The notes under the pieces: generated by a model | Database searches by the model: none | What the model saw: the letters and a program-made list of their open reading frames with translations, nothing else | Told to the model about the DNA's origin: nothing | Shown here: positions 46,024-57,790 of the stretch, one piece after another | How the letters are laid out: each line of letters opens with the position of its first letter | Numbering within the stretch: the first letter of the stretch is position 1 | Origin: Lactarius indigo | Lineage: Eukaryota > Basidiomycota > Agaricomycetes > Russulales > Russulaceae | DNA length: 64,000 nucleotides | Direction: 5' to 3' | Assembly: GCA_025766275.1 (NCBI GenBank) | Contig: JAFKAC010000001.1 | Coordinates: 3,944,658 to 4,008,657, forward strand | Position numbers and translations under genes: made by a program

Positions 46024-46935
46024 ATTTCCTATCACAGCTCCTCCGTGATCTATGAAACTCACCTTCAGCGAAGGTGTTATCCGACGACTTTACGCCTTGC
46101 ATCGAGATCCAAGATAAGGTCATGGTGCAGTTGGCGTGAGAGGGTTACCCTATATGGACAAATGTGGAACTCGCGTCATGGGAATACGCTGGTGAGGGAT
46201 GCTCTAGCTCTACTCCAGCTTGAGAACGGGGTGTATCCTGAGAACCCCAAAGAAGTGACGACGAGCCATGTAAATTCAACCAACGACAAGACGGAGCGAA
46301 ACAGTGCCAATAGGGTCAGCGATAGTCCTGAGTGAGGTAAATGTGGCGCTCAACCGAGACCTTACCCAGACCGAAAACTGTTGCTGCTCCATTGATAGGA
46401 CCGCACAAGGTGCACGTTCCATTTTCTAATAGTGGCTCAGGGCGCACCGTGCACGCTGTCGTTTCGTTCGCACCGTGAAAGCACCGTGAAAGGGAACAGC
46501 ATTGTGTGCCGTTACGCATTACACCATAGCATCCGAGGAGTAACAATTTGTCTATGTAAGGCAATTCCTTTACTCCCTCCCTTGTACTCGTATTATAATA
46601 CGGGCCTCCAAGGTTGCCGCAGCAATTCTAACCAGACGATTCGATATTTTTTTGGCTAGTGAAACTTCGAATCTGTCCGTTTGAATCGTGTCGCCTGCGG
46701 CAACTTTGAACGTCCCAATTTTGAGCGCCCTCAAGAATGTCTGGCATGTTGCTCTTAAGCAGACCCACACCGCGAGGCCGGGAGAATTTCTTTGAGTCAC
46801 TGCTTTACTCTCCGTCTTAGGCTCGGTGTAGTGCCGAGAGGGAGGGGACCGATGCTTGGTACAGGGAGACAGTCCATAGTAATGGGTAGTGGTGGGAAAA
46901 CATATAAGCCAGTGGACTACATAGAAACTAAGCAG
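46024..46935. other. Intergenic, no gene seen
   Basis: Lies between the solo LTR and the Copia element. Only short, motif-free open frames. Confidence 0.5.
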
Positions 46936-47334
46936 TGTTGCGCAGCAAAAGCCCTATAGGCCAAAGCGCAGCACACAGGAAGGACGTTCTCACCTTTGAG
47001 TAGGTTGAGAGACTAATGAGAGAGGAGAATGTGCACAAGCAAAGTGGGTGATGTTCTGTATTCGCCTCTCTCCCCACATAAGAGGGTATTTATGCTCTAT
47101 GGCCCCACCATGTCCATTTGCGGTTAAGTGATGAGTAAAGGCGTCCACAATATCGCGTTTTTACACACGCCTAATGTGTTTTGCCCTTCTGAGATAGTCA
47201 TAGGACTTCTCCTCATCACGGGACATGATACGCCCACTATTGTACGTATCGTAACTGCCTAATATGGTAAATATAGTACAGTAATGTCGTAACTGCTATA
47301 GATAAGGTCCTTATGTACTTATCACGTTTCAACA
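46936..47334 (-). repeat. 3' LTR of the Copia element
   Basis: 399 bp, reading TGTTGAAACG... to ...GCGCAACA on the minus strand. The neighbouring AAGGGGGAG (complement of 47335-47343) is the polypurine tract. The first part of the plus-strand copy matches 53480-53653 with a few differences. Confidence 0.9.
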
Positions 47335-47899
47335 CTCCCCCTTGCTTAGTGCAGCTAGTAAAGCGCATCTAAGCAATGACCTTACATTAAAGACATTTTA
47401 TAGAAGGATCGGTAATAAACATCGACCAAGGATGCTTCGATCCTCAAATGTCAGAGGGATGTATAGGGGATTAGGTGTGGGGTCATAGCAACATCCCTTC
47501 ATAGAATGAAAGGGACACTTAACCCCAACAATGGTCGTCGATCCTTGGTTTAGTGAGCAGTTATACTATGCTGGTGATAGAACAGGATGTGTGAGCTTCC
47601 TTCTGGTAAGAATACCAGGGTTGTTTGACACAAAACCATAGAAGGCTTAGAGTCGGATGACTCAATAAACTTTTATGATTTGTGAGAGAACAACTCTCGC
47701 AGGACAGTCTTCTCAGAAATCATAAAAGCTTAGGGTCATCAGACTCAATAAGCTTGTACGGTTCTTGAGAAGAACAAGTCGTTCGTGACTCATTTCTTAT
47801 GTATTCCCTATTACTGGGAAAGAAGAAACAATGTACACGGAGAAGCTACGAAAGACCCTTTTTATTCTACCTCCAACCATAGTGTTGAGCTGCTCAAGC

Positions 47900-50800
47900 T
47901 CACATGGGCGAGTGAAACTCCAGCCCAAGCTGTTCCCTGAATTTTAGGAACTTAATGCGACCCAGATTCTTAGTAAAAAGATCTGCGGGGTTCTCAGCTC
48001 CTTCTATAAAGAATAGTTCTATCTTCTTATCTCGAATTACTTCACGTATGTAGTGGTGACGCAAATTGATATGTTTAATCCGTTTTTCTTGAACCGGATT
48101 AGAAGATAGAAATATGGAGCCTTGATTATCTCCGCATAATGGAATTGGTTCTAGATTTATTCCTAGCTCAAGAAAGAGCGAACGTATCCAGACCAACTGT
48201 CTGCTTGTATCACATAGCAACATATATTCTGCTTCAGTGGATGAAAGCGCAATTGATTTTTGTGCTCTCGAATTCCAGCAGAATATTCCATTAGCCATGT
48301 TTACTAAATAGCCCGTAGTGGACTTTCTAGTGACTGGATCTGAAGCCTAATCAGAATCCGCGTATGCTATTATACCACCATCACTTTTACCGTCATAGAC
48401 TAAAGTATAATTAGAGGTCCCAAGTAAATAGCGGCATATATAAAGTGCACGCTTTAAGTGGTCCTCAGATGGATTGGCAGCAAACTGCGCCATTTTGGTA
48501 ACAGCATAGACAATATCTGGTTGCGTTCCAATCATTATGTATAGGAGTGATCCTATCACTTGTTGGTATGAAGCATGAAGTTCTGGAGATGCAGATTCCT
48601 TATTAGGAGTAGGATGATACCCTTCCGGTAATGGAGTTGGTACTGATTTGGCGTTAATCAGTTTGAAGCGCTGTAGTACTTTCTGAAGGTAGTCCTGTTG
48701 ATCAATGAGGATTCTACCCTTAGAACGTAGTATGCGCATTCGAAGAAACTCCTTGGTATCTCCAAGATCTCTGCACTCCCAGATCTTCATGAAGCGCTGC
48801 TTCAGGGAATCAATGTGTTTTTTATTTTTTCCGAGGAAGAGGACATCATCAACATAGACAATTACGACAATTGTCTTTTCCTCATTACAAAAAGACCTGA
48901 GTCTGATTGTAGACGTGTGCAGCTTAGAGTACCCATAGACTTATCTAGCGCTCTCCACCAAGCGAGAGCAGCTTGCTTAAGACCATAAATGGCTTTTCTA
49001 AGGCGCATCACTTTATTTTGTTGACCAGGGATTTTAAACCCTTCAGGTTGTTCCATGTAGAGTTCCTCATCGAGGTCCCCATACAGGAATGCTGTTTTGA
49101 CGGTCTAGTCCAGAGATGTGCCAATCTTTTAGCGCTGCAAGCGCAAGCATCATCCGGACAGTCTCAAACCGTACCACAGGCGAGAATATTTCGTCATAAT
49201 CAATGCCTTCAACCTGAGAAAAAACCTTTGGCAACTAGCCTGGCTTTCTTTCGGCCATCTGACTTTAAGTCAAATACCCATCGGTTTTTGATAACCTTTC
49301 TGCCTTTCGGGCGGGTTAACAAGTTCATAGACTTTGCGATTGCGAAGGGAAGCTAGTTCCTCTTTGCACGCATTACGCCACTCCTCCTGAGAGTCGCTTG
49401 GCATTTTTAGAATGTCCCGATAAGTCCATTCTCGAATATTAGAGGTATCAGGTGCGTCTAGATCTGTTGGTGAAACTGCTTTGGCTAGCAGAAGATCTAG
49501 AAATTTGACTCCCCCTTCCTGAGCAAGGCGGGTGAGCAATTGCTGCTCTACTTCATCGTCCGAAAGGTGCGGATTATCACCCGAAGCACGAGGAGGACCA
49601 GACTCGGGTTGCTCAGGAAAATCTCCTGGTACTCTGATCTTGACGTGAACGCAACCAGAGCTACTCTCTGGTCACCAGTCAACTGTCGCCATGTGCGAGT
49701 CCGCTCAATGTCACGAATAATCGTAGTAGGAGGCCTATCTCCATAGACATTATCTGGACGAGAAGTTTGTTTCCTTGTACGCGCCGACCTCCTAGGTGAC
49801 TAGGACCTGGTACGGGTTGCGCGGTAAAGGCGGAGGTAGCTGCGATCCACTTCCTCCAGTAGACTACTAGGAGGAGGTGCCACAGGGGCTTGTGGAGCGC
49901 TCCTCACTTTAGGAGGCTCAGGTGGAGGGTCGTCATCAACACCAGGAGTGGTATCGTCATTAACAGCTCATCATCAGAAGCTGATCATCTAACTGAGTAA
50001 ACCTTTGGGTTTACTCCTACACTGTCCGATGGACACTTGGAAACAATGCTTCATCAAAGAGAGCTTTGTCCGAGTAAACAAGGTATTTGGAGTGCGCATG
50101 AAGACATCAGCCTTCATTCCAGATCCCCTACCAAGGTAGATCATAGTTCGCTTTTAGGGGAAAGTTTATTCACCCGGCGAGCTTCAGGGATATGGACATA
50201 AGCACCCGATCCAAAGACTCGAAGATGAGCAATGTCAGGTTTCTCATTGTATAATAGTCCATAGGGTCTGCCATTGAAGGCGACTGATTGGAGTTCTATT
50301 ATAACAATGTGTAGCATGTAAACTGCAAATTCCCACCAACTCTGAGGTAAACAAGCATCAAGGCGCATGCCTGAGCTTTGTCCATGACTGTACGCATAAA
50401 GCGCTCAGCGCGGCCATTCTGCTGTGGGGTATGTGGCGCGGACTGTAGCACTGTAATGCCGGCATCCTTTAGCTGCTTAGAAAAGCATCCGATTTATATT
50501 CACCGCCAGCATCAGACATCCACTCTTTTATGGTAGCGTTAAATTGATTTTTAATCAGCGCAAGCCACTGCTTTAAAGCAGTAATAGCGGAGGCTTTATC
50601 CCGTAAGAGAGTGATCCAAGCAAAAGAAGTATAATCATCGAAGAAGACGATAAAATACTTGTACTTGTGATATGACGGTATAGGGAAGCTTTTTAGATCG
50701 GAATGAATCCGACTAAAGAGGCTTTAGCCCTAGTCTCGGAAGGAGGATGAGATGCTGCAGGCATTTTGCCTTGCGCACATCCTGGACATAGTTTATCAGA

Positions 50801-51720
50801 GGTCGGAATTATAATCCCATCAGGGAAACCCTTAGTGCTTTCCTTAGATCGTCTTAGAACCTCTTTAGATGGGTGTCCGAGGCGACGATGCATAAGGTCA
50901 TAATCCACATTTTGCAATGCAGATATGTTGGCGTAATCCCTCAGTTAGATTAGATATAGAGGCATCTAGCCAAAATAGCGATTGTCCGTGAATAAGGGGT
51001 TTACATTGGACAATTGTTTTATTTTTTCTTAGCAAGTCTATATGCTGCGAATTCCCCAAAACGCAATCCTTGCTGTAGAATACTCCCATTGATAGTAACC
51101 GTGTGCTCATAGAAGGTATGTGAAAGACTGGATAAACTCGTGTAGTTACAAGTTTGTCTGCGATAATGCTCTAGCAAGACAGTACCAATTCCTTCAACAT
51201 ATATCATGAGCCGCGGTTTTGACAGGTATTCTGTCAGACTTGGCTAGCGACTTATACTCAATAAAATCACTAAGACTATTGGTAAAGTGCGCTGAGGCTC
51301 CTGAGTCAAGAAGCCACATATTTTTAGTACGCTTCAAACATTCTGCGCATTGACTGAAGTACTCATTGTGCTCACACTCAAGAAAATCGAGAAGGCACTA
51401 GTATATTGTACATTTCAGGCAACTTCTTTACATGTGACTCAGTACGTTACAGTTAGATCTGCCACCCCTTAGATTTTTTGGGGGCTGGACTAATTCTGTA
51501 ACGTGATCAGCACGTAATAGGCAAAATGAAGGAGTAACGTACTCTTCTTCATCGGAACCCCAATCCAGGACCTCATCTGGACCGGTTAGAAAATGTTCGG
51601 GGGTTATAGAACGCGATCCTGACGGGGATATCAAAGTACCGAAGTCAGGGTGCAGGAAGCCCATGGTCATATAAATATTGCTGATTCCTAGTCCATGCGG
51701 CAAGAATTAGCTCCGAAGAA
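47900..51720 (-). pseudogene. Copia Pol, degraded
   Basis: Readable in fragments from high to low coordinates. Protease has WLLDSGASAHFTNSLSDF (about 51250-51320). GAG pre-integrase has YDLMHRRLGHPSKEVLRR (about 50850-50900), then integrase fragments. Reverse transcriptase has LRKAIYGLKQAALAWW (about 48960-49000) and YVDDVLFLGKNKKHID (about 48830), then FKLINAKSVPTPLPEGY. RNase H has STEAEYMLLCDTSRQLVW, the frame ending at 47900. At least one lesion is a TGG-to-TAG change in the DSDWASD motif (codon near 48349). The number of stops implies long inactivity. Confidence 0.88.
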
Positions 51721-51899
51721 GGAACTTTTGGAATAGAACCAGCGCCAGTAAATGAAGGTTGTTCCCACATTTTTGTTATCTCTTCAGCCTCAATTGCCTC
51801 CGGATCAACATATTCCGGTGTCGGAGCTCGGTTTTCTTTATCCGAGTCAACATCCGATATAGTTAGATCACTCAAGTCTAATTGTAGAGCGTTTGATGA

Positions 51900-53103
51900 C
51901 TCACTACAATAGGCGCAATCTCAGAGTCGTCTAGACTCTCGATGTCGACAATGGGTTGAGCGCCAGCAGGGGGTGCTTGCGTCATATCAATGTCGAAATC
52001 GGAGTCATACTCTTCGTCAATAAATTTATCGATCCGAGGGCGCATCTGGCGTCCACATCGGCGAAACGCTGCTCAAGCGTCTTCGCGGTCTGAACTGTAG
52101 CTGGTACATTCAGCCGCTCTGCGAGCGTCATAGCGGTATTAACGGAGGGAAAGAAGCCAGGAGTCCTCTGAGGCGAAGAGGATTCGACTTCTGTGCGAGT
52201 AGAGACGCCAGATGACCCAATATGGATCACCTTGTGAGAAGTGGGCGGAGATAATGCGGCTACAGAGGCTATGTGGGAATGCTGGGGAGCGCCGCCACAC
52301 GCTTTGCCTTTCCTTTTCCTTTGCCTCATCCAGAGCCTCGTCCTCCGCGCTGCCGATTAGGCTGCTGCTGGGAAGACGGGCCGGGGCATTGGAAGAGGAA
52401 GGCTGTTGCTGCTGCTGACCACCCTGCTTCGAAAAGCGAGGGTTATCGCGCTTGCGTTTAACGGCAGAAGTTTCTGCGCGTTTGTGCTCCCTTATGCTGT
52501 CCGCGATTAGTTTCAGTTTCAAACTGGCCAATAACTATGCCAGAGACTGAAGCAAGTTTGAGATCAGCAGTTGCAACACCGCTACAGATAATGGGGATAA
52601 GGTTTTCCCATTTCTGAGGAAGCGCGGACATGGCTATCAAAGCCTGAAGGGGAGGAGATATCGCAAGCGTTGTTTGATTAGGAGCAGTGCCAATAGTAAC
52701 AGCACCAAGTCGAGAGAAGGCGGCAGCCATTTTCTCGAAAGTTGCTACTGGGTTTTGGTTAGGATTGAAGCGAATAGAAACTGCTTCTTTAAAATCCTTG
52801 TAAATGCGTGGCAAAGAGACCGCTCCATAGCGATCTTGGACAGCATCCCAGAGCAATTTGGCAGAGGTGCCGTGACAGCTTGCTGGATGCAGGAGAGAGG
52901 CGAAGGGTAAGATTACCCCTTGCCATTTCATCACTGCGACGCCAAGCAGCTTGAACATCGGTGGCAGTAGTGTCGAGAGGGATAGAACCATCGACATAAC
53001 CCCAGAGGCCTTGGGACATGAAGAAGGCTTGCATGGCATTGGACCAAAGGGTCCAGTTAGAGCCATCGAAGACGGAGACAAGAGTAGTTAATTGAGATGA
53101 CAT
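51900..53103 (-). pseudogene. Copia Gag, degraded
   Basis: Starts MSSQLTTLVSVFDGSNWTLW at 53103 and contains the Copia gag (UBN2-type) core in pieces: LLWDAVQDRYGAVSLPRIYK, FATFEKMAAAFSRLG-like sequence and PLQALIAMSALPQKWENLIP. A frameshift near 52800-52850 and another near 52500 split it. The later fragment is basic and Gln-rich (KRKRDNPRFSKQGGQQQQQ). Confidence 0.8.
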
Positions 53104-53461
53104 TGTTGGTAAATCTGTTGGCTTTATAGTACGTCAGTATTTAGAATTTTTCATCATAATACTGAGTGAGATAATAAAACCAGCATTAATCCCTTCGGCT
53201 ACAGAACGTATTCTGTAGCAGACATTGGTCTTTGCAGACTACCAATTGTCTATGCCAAAAGAACTGCTCGACCATGTCAACGTTAGACAGTGGGCCAAGT
53301 CTATGTACTCCTCTAGAGTACAATACTGGGTCTGTTATGAACCAGGGTGCCTCCCGGGGTCTGCTCGCTATTTTCTCGTTACCACTCTGTTCATAGATAC
53401 AGAGGGTAGGAGTGCGATACCACCAGGTGCAACTTCGTCTAGAAGTGCAACGGCAAGCCCT

Positions 53462-53479
53462 GTAACAGGGCCCATAACC
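53462..53479 (-). other. Copia primer-binding site (initiator tRNA-Met internal half)
   Basis: On the minus strand GGTTATGGGCCCTGTTAC follows the LTR end directly. GGTTATGGGCCC is the site used by Drosophila copia, which primes with an internally cut initiator tRNA-Met. Confidence 0.75.
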
Positions 53480-53653
53480 TGTTGCGCAGCAAAAGCCTAT
53501 AGGCCAAAGCGCAGCACGCAGGAAGGACGTTCTCACCTTTGAGTAGGTTGAGAGACTAATGAGAGAGGAGAATGTGCACAAGCAAAGTGGGTGATGTTCT
53601 GTATTCGCCTCTCTCCCCACATAGAGGGTATTTATGCTCTATGGCCCCACCAT
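53480..53653 (-). repeat. 5' LTR of the Copia element, truncated
   Basis: About 174 bp matching 46936-47110, with indels at the CCTATAGG and CACATAAGAG stretches. Homology stops after GGCCCCACCAT. The remaining roughly 225 bp of the LTR, including the element's outer end and target duplication, were not found nearby. Confidence 0.88.
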
Positions 53654-54074
53654 TAGTGTTGCCGTGGCTCGGCTCAAATCGGCTGAGCCAGCCAAGCTGA
53701 GCTGTTTTGAGCCGAGCCAAGCTGACACATCGGCTCAGGACCAAAATTGGCTCAGCTCGGCTCGTGAGCTGGCTGAGCTGGGCTGAGCCAGGCTCGATTA
53801 GGAATGACCAGATTAGGCAGGGCTCGCCCGGCTCGTGAGTACGCGTGAGCGGGCGAGAATGGATTCTGCCTGGCTGAGCCAGGAACGAGCTGGCCAAAAA
53901 CGGAATATATTTGCTCAATGTGCGTTTCCAGTGTCTGCTGGGGCTCTCAGAAGAAAAGTGGGTAAGTCCTCTTTTTTGGCGTCTCCTCAACGACCTTGCG
54001 CAAACTCTGACAAAAATAAAATAAAACATTTGTATTGCTGTAGACTACATAGTATAGAGAATACATTTTTTTTT
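53654..54074. repeat. GGCTCGGCT/GGCTGAGC-rich repeat joined to the broken LTR
   Basis: Begins abruptly after the truncated LTR with TAGTGTTGCCG and has many short GGCTCGGCT and GGCTGAGCC motifs in both orientations up to about 53890. Such subterminal motif clusters occur in hAT-type transposon ends, but I could not find the opposite end or an 8-bp target duplication, so the identity is inference. Confidence 0.5.
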
Positions 54075-54860
54075 CTATCTACTGCCCGGGTGCGGCTGAG
54101 TCGAAGGCATCGCCATCGTCGCCGCGGTGGCGGTGGTGGTCGCGGTGGTGGTCGCGGTCGCCGCGGTGGTGGTCGTAGTGGTCGCCGCGGTGGTGGTGGT
54201 CGCAGTGGTGGTCACGGTCGCCGCGGTGGTGGTGGTGGTCGCGGTCGTCGTCGCGGTCGTCGCGATGGTCGTCGCAGTTGCCGCGGTGGTGGTCATGGTC
54301 GCCGCAGTGGTGGTTGTCGTCGCGGTCGTGGTCGCGGTCGCCGCGGTCGTGGTGGTGGTCGCGGTTGTCGTCGCGGTTGTCGCGATGGTCATCGCGGTTG
54401 CCGCGGTCGTGGTGGTGGTCGCGGTGGTGGTTGTGGTCGCAGTTGCGGTCGCGGTCACTGCGGTGGTGGTTGTGGTTGTGGTTGTGGTCGCCGTGGTCAT
54501 GGTCGCGGTCGCCGTGGTGGTCGCTGTGGTGGTCGTGGTCGCCGTGGTGGTCGCGGTTGCCGCGGTGGTGGTCGTGGTGGTCGTGGTGGTCGTGGTTGTG
54601 GTTGCGGTTGCGGTTGCGGTCATGGTCGTGGTCGTGGCCGTGGTCGTGGTTGCGATCGTGGTCATGATCGTGGTCGCGGTCGCCGTGGTGGTCGCTGTGG
54701 TGGTCGTGGTCGCCGTGGTGGTCGCGGTTGCCGCGGTGGTGGTCGTGGTAGTCGTGGTGGTCGTGGTCGTGGTTGCGGTTGCGGTCGTGGTCGTGGTCGT
54801 AGTCGTGGTCGTGGTCGTAGTCGTGGTCGTGGTCGTGGTCGCGGTCGCGGTCGTCGCACC
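54075..54860 (+). repeat. GGTCGC/GGTGGT degenerate minisatellite, about 785 bp
   Basis: A long array of degenerate GGTNGC/GGTNGT hexamers, G-rich on the plus strand. Because no stop codon can form, several frames are open for 130-400 codons on both strands; these are artefacts. Longer internal duplications exist (for example around 54500-54560 and 54680-54740). Confidence 0.95.
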
Positions 54861-55257
54861 CCAGGGCTGGCGCCATCGCCGTGGCTGCCTTGGGGGCTTG
54901 GGGGTTCGGGGCGTGGCTATCGCAGGGCAGGTCCTGCCGCTGCCTTGTTACCTGCGAGGGCGCGTGTGGGCGAGTCAGTGAGCCAGGCAAAAAAAAAGAG
55001 CACTTACTTTGTGGCCAAGAGAGAGGGTGGGTCGTAAACCCGTGCCAGTGGTGCTCGCGAGCACGAACGCGAGTTGCGCAATGCAAGGGCAAGGAATTTT
55101 CGCAGCCACCGCATGTACGACGCGCATTCCCACGCTCTCGTCTCAGCTCCTGCTGTCTGCTACAGTCTCATCTCTCCTCATCTCTGCCTGATCTCAGCTG
55201 ATCTACTTCAGCTTGCTTCTTTTATTTTTTTTTGTACTACTCTTGGCTACGTCTACT

Positions 55258-55387
55258 ATGGCTGGATCTAGGAAGAGGGCCCCTTCAACACCCAAGAGGA
55301 CTCCAAAAAGGCCAAAGACCAAGAAGAGCCAGGTCAAACAGCGGGAGCTTCCTGGTGGTGCTTTGGAGATGTCTTTTCAGCTTGATG
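55258..55387 (+). CDS. Lysine/proline-rich first exon, possible transposase N-terminus
   Basis: ATG 55258 follows a promoter-like T-run and opens MAGSRKRAPSTPKRTPKRPK, then GGALEMSFQLDG up to a good donor GTATGT at 55388. A basic N-terminus with a short first exon fits a DNA-binding protein or transposase. I found no second exon with recognisable sequence in the AT-rich 55.4-56.0 kb, so the gene is probably truncated. Confidence 0.35.
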
Positions 55388-56030
55388 GTATGTGCTCATT
55401 GTTTTGATGGTATCCATACACTCATATTGTGTTAGTCTCATCCACAGCTGCTCAGACATCAGTTTCCAGTGCCAGACATGTGCACTTTAATCTAGGCTCT
55501 TCTCACTGTGGGCATTGTCCAATGTTAAGTAGATTTTTATGTTAAATTTATGAGAAGGATGTTCCAAAAATGTGTAAAATGTCACCTTGTAATACATTGT
55601 GAACTCATTTATGATGCACTCTATGATAAAGAAAGAGTTGTGCCACCAGATACATTGGGATTATATTTACAATATGATTGCCTATAAAATTTCAATGTGA
55701 TTCGCAAATTCATTGTCAATGAATTTGTGTCATTTATCCCGATGATATAGCAGTACATATTCCTGATATAATCCCTATATATCCTCAGATTTCATCAAGA
55801 AGATATTCGGCGCGACATCCGATGTCGGAATGTCGTAAGTCAACGACACAAGACATTAAGACTCAAGACATCAAAATCTCAAAACAACTCATAATATTCG
55901 GCGACATCAGAATGTCTCGACTCAATGTCTCGAGACATGAATTTTCCGAATCATCACTCACAACCGACCCGCGTAGACAAGTAATACAAGATTGCAAAAT
56001 TTAGGCTCACAAAGTGAACAATCCAACTAC
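55388..56030. other. AT-rich region with a TGTCTCGAGACA palindrome, no gene seen
   Basis: Compositionally unlike its neighbours. Between 55800 and 55960 the pentamer GACAT and its inverse recur many times, including the 12-bp palindrome TGTCTCGAGACA at about 55926-55937. It may be the end of a transposon. No coding sequence supported. Confidence 0.4.
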
Positions 56031-57240
56031 TGTACAGTGTACCTACAGAGTAGTATCGGTAAAGAGATGGATGTAACACTTACACGCCACAGGCTGTCCA
56101 CCCCCCCTGCCACCTTACCACATGCCCAACACCTCCAAGCGGTGCCAGTATAGGTTTGACCCCCCTCTCGTGACGGCGAGTACTCGCGGTTGCTCACTAT
56201 GGGCCAGTAGGACTGGCCACAATGGTATCGACCCAGCAACGCGCACGCCAGTGCCAAAGGCATCCGAACGCAGCTCACCCCACTACGACTCCGCGACGGC
56301 GGTAGGAGGAGGGCGGCCTAAGGTCGTCAGAGGGAGAGGGTGGAGGAAGAGGCATGGAACAGCGTTCCAGGGGCCTCCAGCCCGGAGACCAGGACTGTCT
56401 GTAGAAGTAACTAGAGAAGTCAGGATGTAGTAATAGGGCACGGAAAGGAGGCGACGGTACTCACCTCGACGACGACGACAGAGAGAGAGTATATCGAGCG
56501 TCGCTCCACGGCCAGGACTCGACAGACGACAGGCTCGCCACTCCCGTCCTGCCCCGCCTTCCTCTTCTCCGACCGACACCTGGTGCCAAGTCAGGATTGA
56601 CCGTCAACAGACGGCGAGTACTAACGGTCGCCCACGAGAGGCAGCAGGACTGGCCACAATGATATCGACCCAGCAACGCGCGCGCCAGTGCCAAAGGCAT
56701 CCGAACGCGGCTCACCTCCCTACGACTCTGCGATAACAGTAGGAGGGGGGCGGCCTAAGGTCGTCAGAGGGCGACGGCGGAGGAATAGGTATGGAACAGC
56801 GCTATAGGGACCTCCAGCCCGGAGACGAGAACCACCAGGTAACTAGACAGAGGTTAAAATGCAGTAACAGGGCATGAAAAGGTAGCACCCGCACTCACAT
56901 CGACGACGATGACAAAGCGAGTATATAGAGCGTCGCTCCACAGCTAAGACCCGACGAAGGACAGGCCTGCCACTCCCGCCCTACCCCGCCTTCCTCTTCG
57001 ACCGACACCTGGTGCCAAGTCAGGATTGACCGTCAACAGATGGCGAGTACTAACGGTCGCCCACTAGAGGCAGCAGGACCGGCCACAATGATATCGACTC
57101 AGCAACACGCGCGCCAGTGCCAAAGGCATCCGAACGCGGCTCACCCCACTACGACTCTGCGACGGCGGTAGGAGGAGGGCGGCCTAAGGTCGTCAGAGGG
57201 CGACGGCGGAGGGAAAGTCCTGGAGTAGCGATCCAAGGAC
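56030..57240. repeat. Tandem array of roughly 430-bp units, left block (three units)
   Basis: Three diverged copies of a unit containing CACCTGGTGCCAAGTCAGGA, CCGTCAACAGACGGCGAGTA and CAACGCGCGCGCCAGTGCCA. Unit starts are near 56140, 56580 and 57005. The same unit occurs twice at 61440-62130. Splice-donor-like GAGGTGAGTAC occurs on the minus strand in each unit. Open frames in it are not supported as genes. Confidence 0.85.
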
Positions 57241-57500
57241 ATTCAACCTAGAGAGTTGCGAATTTGACCGGGTTTTGATCTGGAAGAAAGGGTGACCCAT
57301 AGACATCGAGAAAAGAGAGAGAGAAAACTCACTTGGAAAGGTATACAGAGCGTTGCCACCGAAAACGAAGCGAGGCAGGCCAACGAAAACGAAAGTCTAC
57401 GACGTGGGTCAAACCAAATCATAAGTGCCACCAGGCAGGGGGGAAGCACGAGTACTCCTACCGAGACAACCAGGCGGCACGCCAAGGTCGCTCATGAAGG
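57010..57500. repeat. Near-identical direct repeat of 61913-62403
   Basis: About 490 bp match position for position with an offset of 4,903, with only a handful of differences seen by eye. It covers the last 430-bp unit and the unique-looking start of the following purine-rich segment. The pair brackets the unrecognised gene at 59.0-60.6 kb. Confidence 0.88.
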
Positions 57501-57790
57501 GTGTCGTGGGGAAAGAATGAGAAAAGACAGGAAGAGATTGGAGAGCTTGAAATTGCGGACACCAGGCAAGAGGGAAGGAGGGGCAACGAATGCTCCCACA
57601 GAGGTGACCAGGCGGTACGCCAAGATCGCTCGTGAAGGATGTCGTGGGGAAAGAATGAAAAAAGATGGGAAGAGATTGGAGAGCTTGAAATTGAGGACAC
57701 CAGGCAAGAGGGAAGGGGCAACGAACGCTCCCACCGAGGTGACCAGGCGGCACGCCGAGGTCGCTCGTGAAGGGCGCTGTGAGGTGAGGG
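57440..57790. repeat. Roughly 135-bp tandem repeat, 2.5 units
   Basis: Units contain ACCAGGCGGCACGCCAAGGT, GAGATTGGAGAGCTTGAAAT and GGACACCAGGCAAGAGGGAA, and each is close to 44-46 codons, so the frame 57292-58188 stays open and reads a repeated peptide. A single unit is left at 62365-62500. I regard the open frame as a by-product of the repeat length. Confidence 0.8.

Larger units (their letters stand above)
46936..53653 (-). mobile_element. Ty1/Copia retrotransposon, decayed, 5' LTR truncated
   Basis: Minus-strand element. The 3' LTR is 46936-47334; the 5' LTR begins at its internal end 53480 but matches for only about 174 bp, to 53653, where unrelated GGCTCGG-rich sequence starts. The order gag, protease, integrase, reverse transcriptase, RNase H is Copia-type. 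Motifs survive throughout (see parts), but the frame is broken by many stops and shifts. The primer site is the Drosophila copia kind, internal to initiator tRNA-Met. Confidence 0.93.

Noticed and set aside
53835..55037. 400-codon RGG-rich open frame and its minus-strand twin of 337 codons
   Set aside because: Both arise from the GGTCGC/GGTGGT minisatellite, which cannot form stop codons in most frames. Codon use is that of the repeat and there is no domain.
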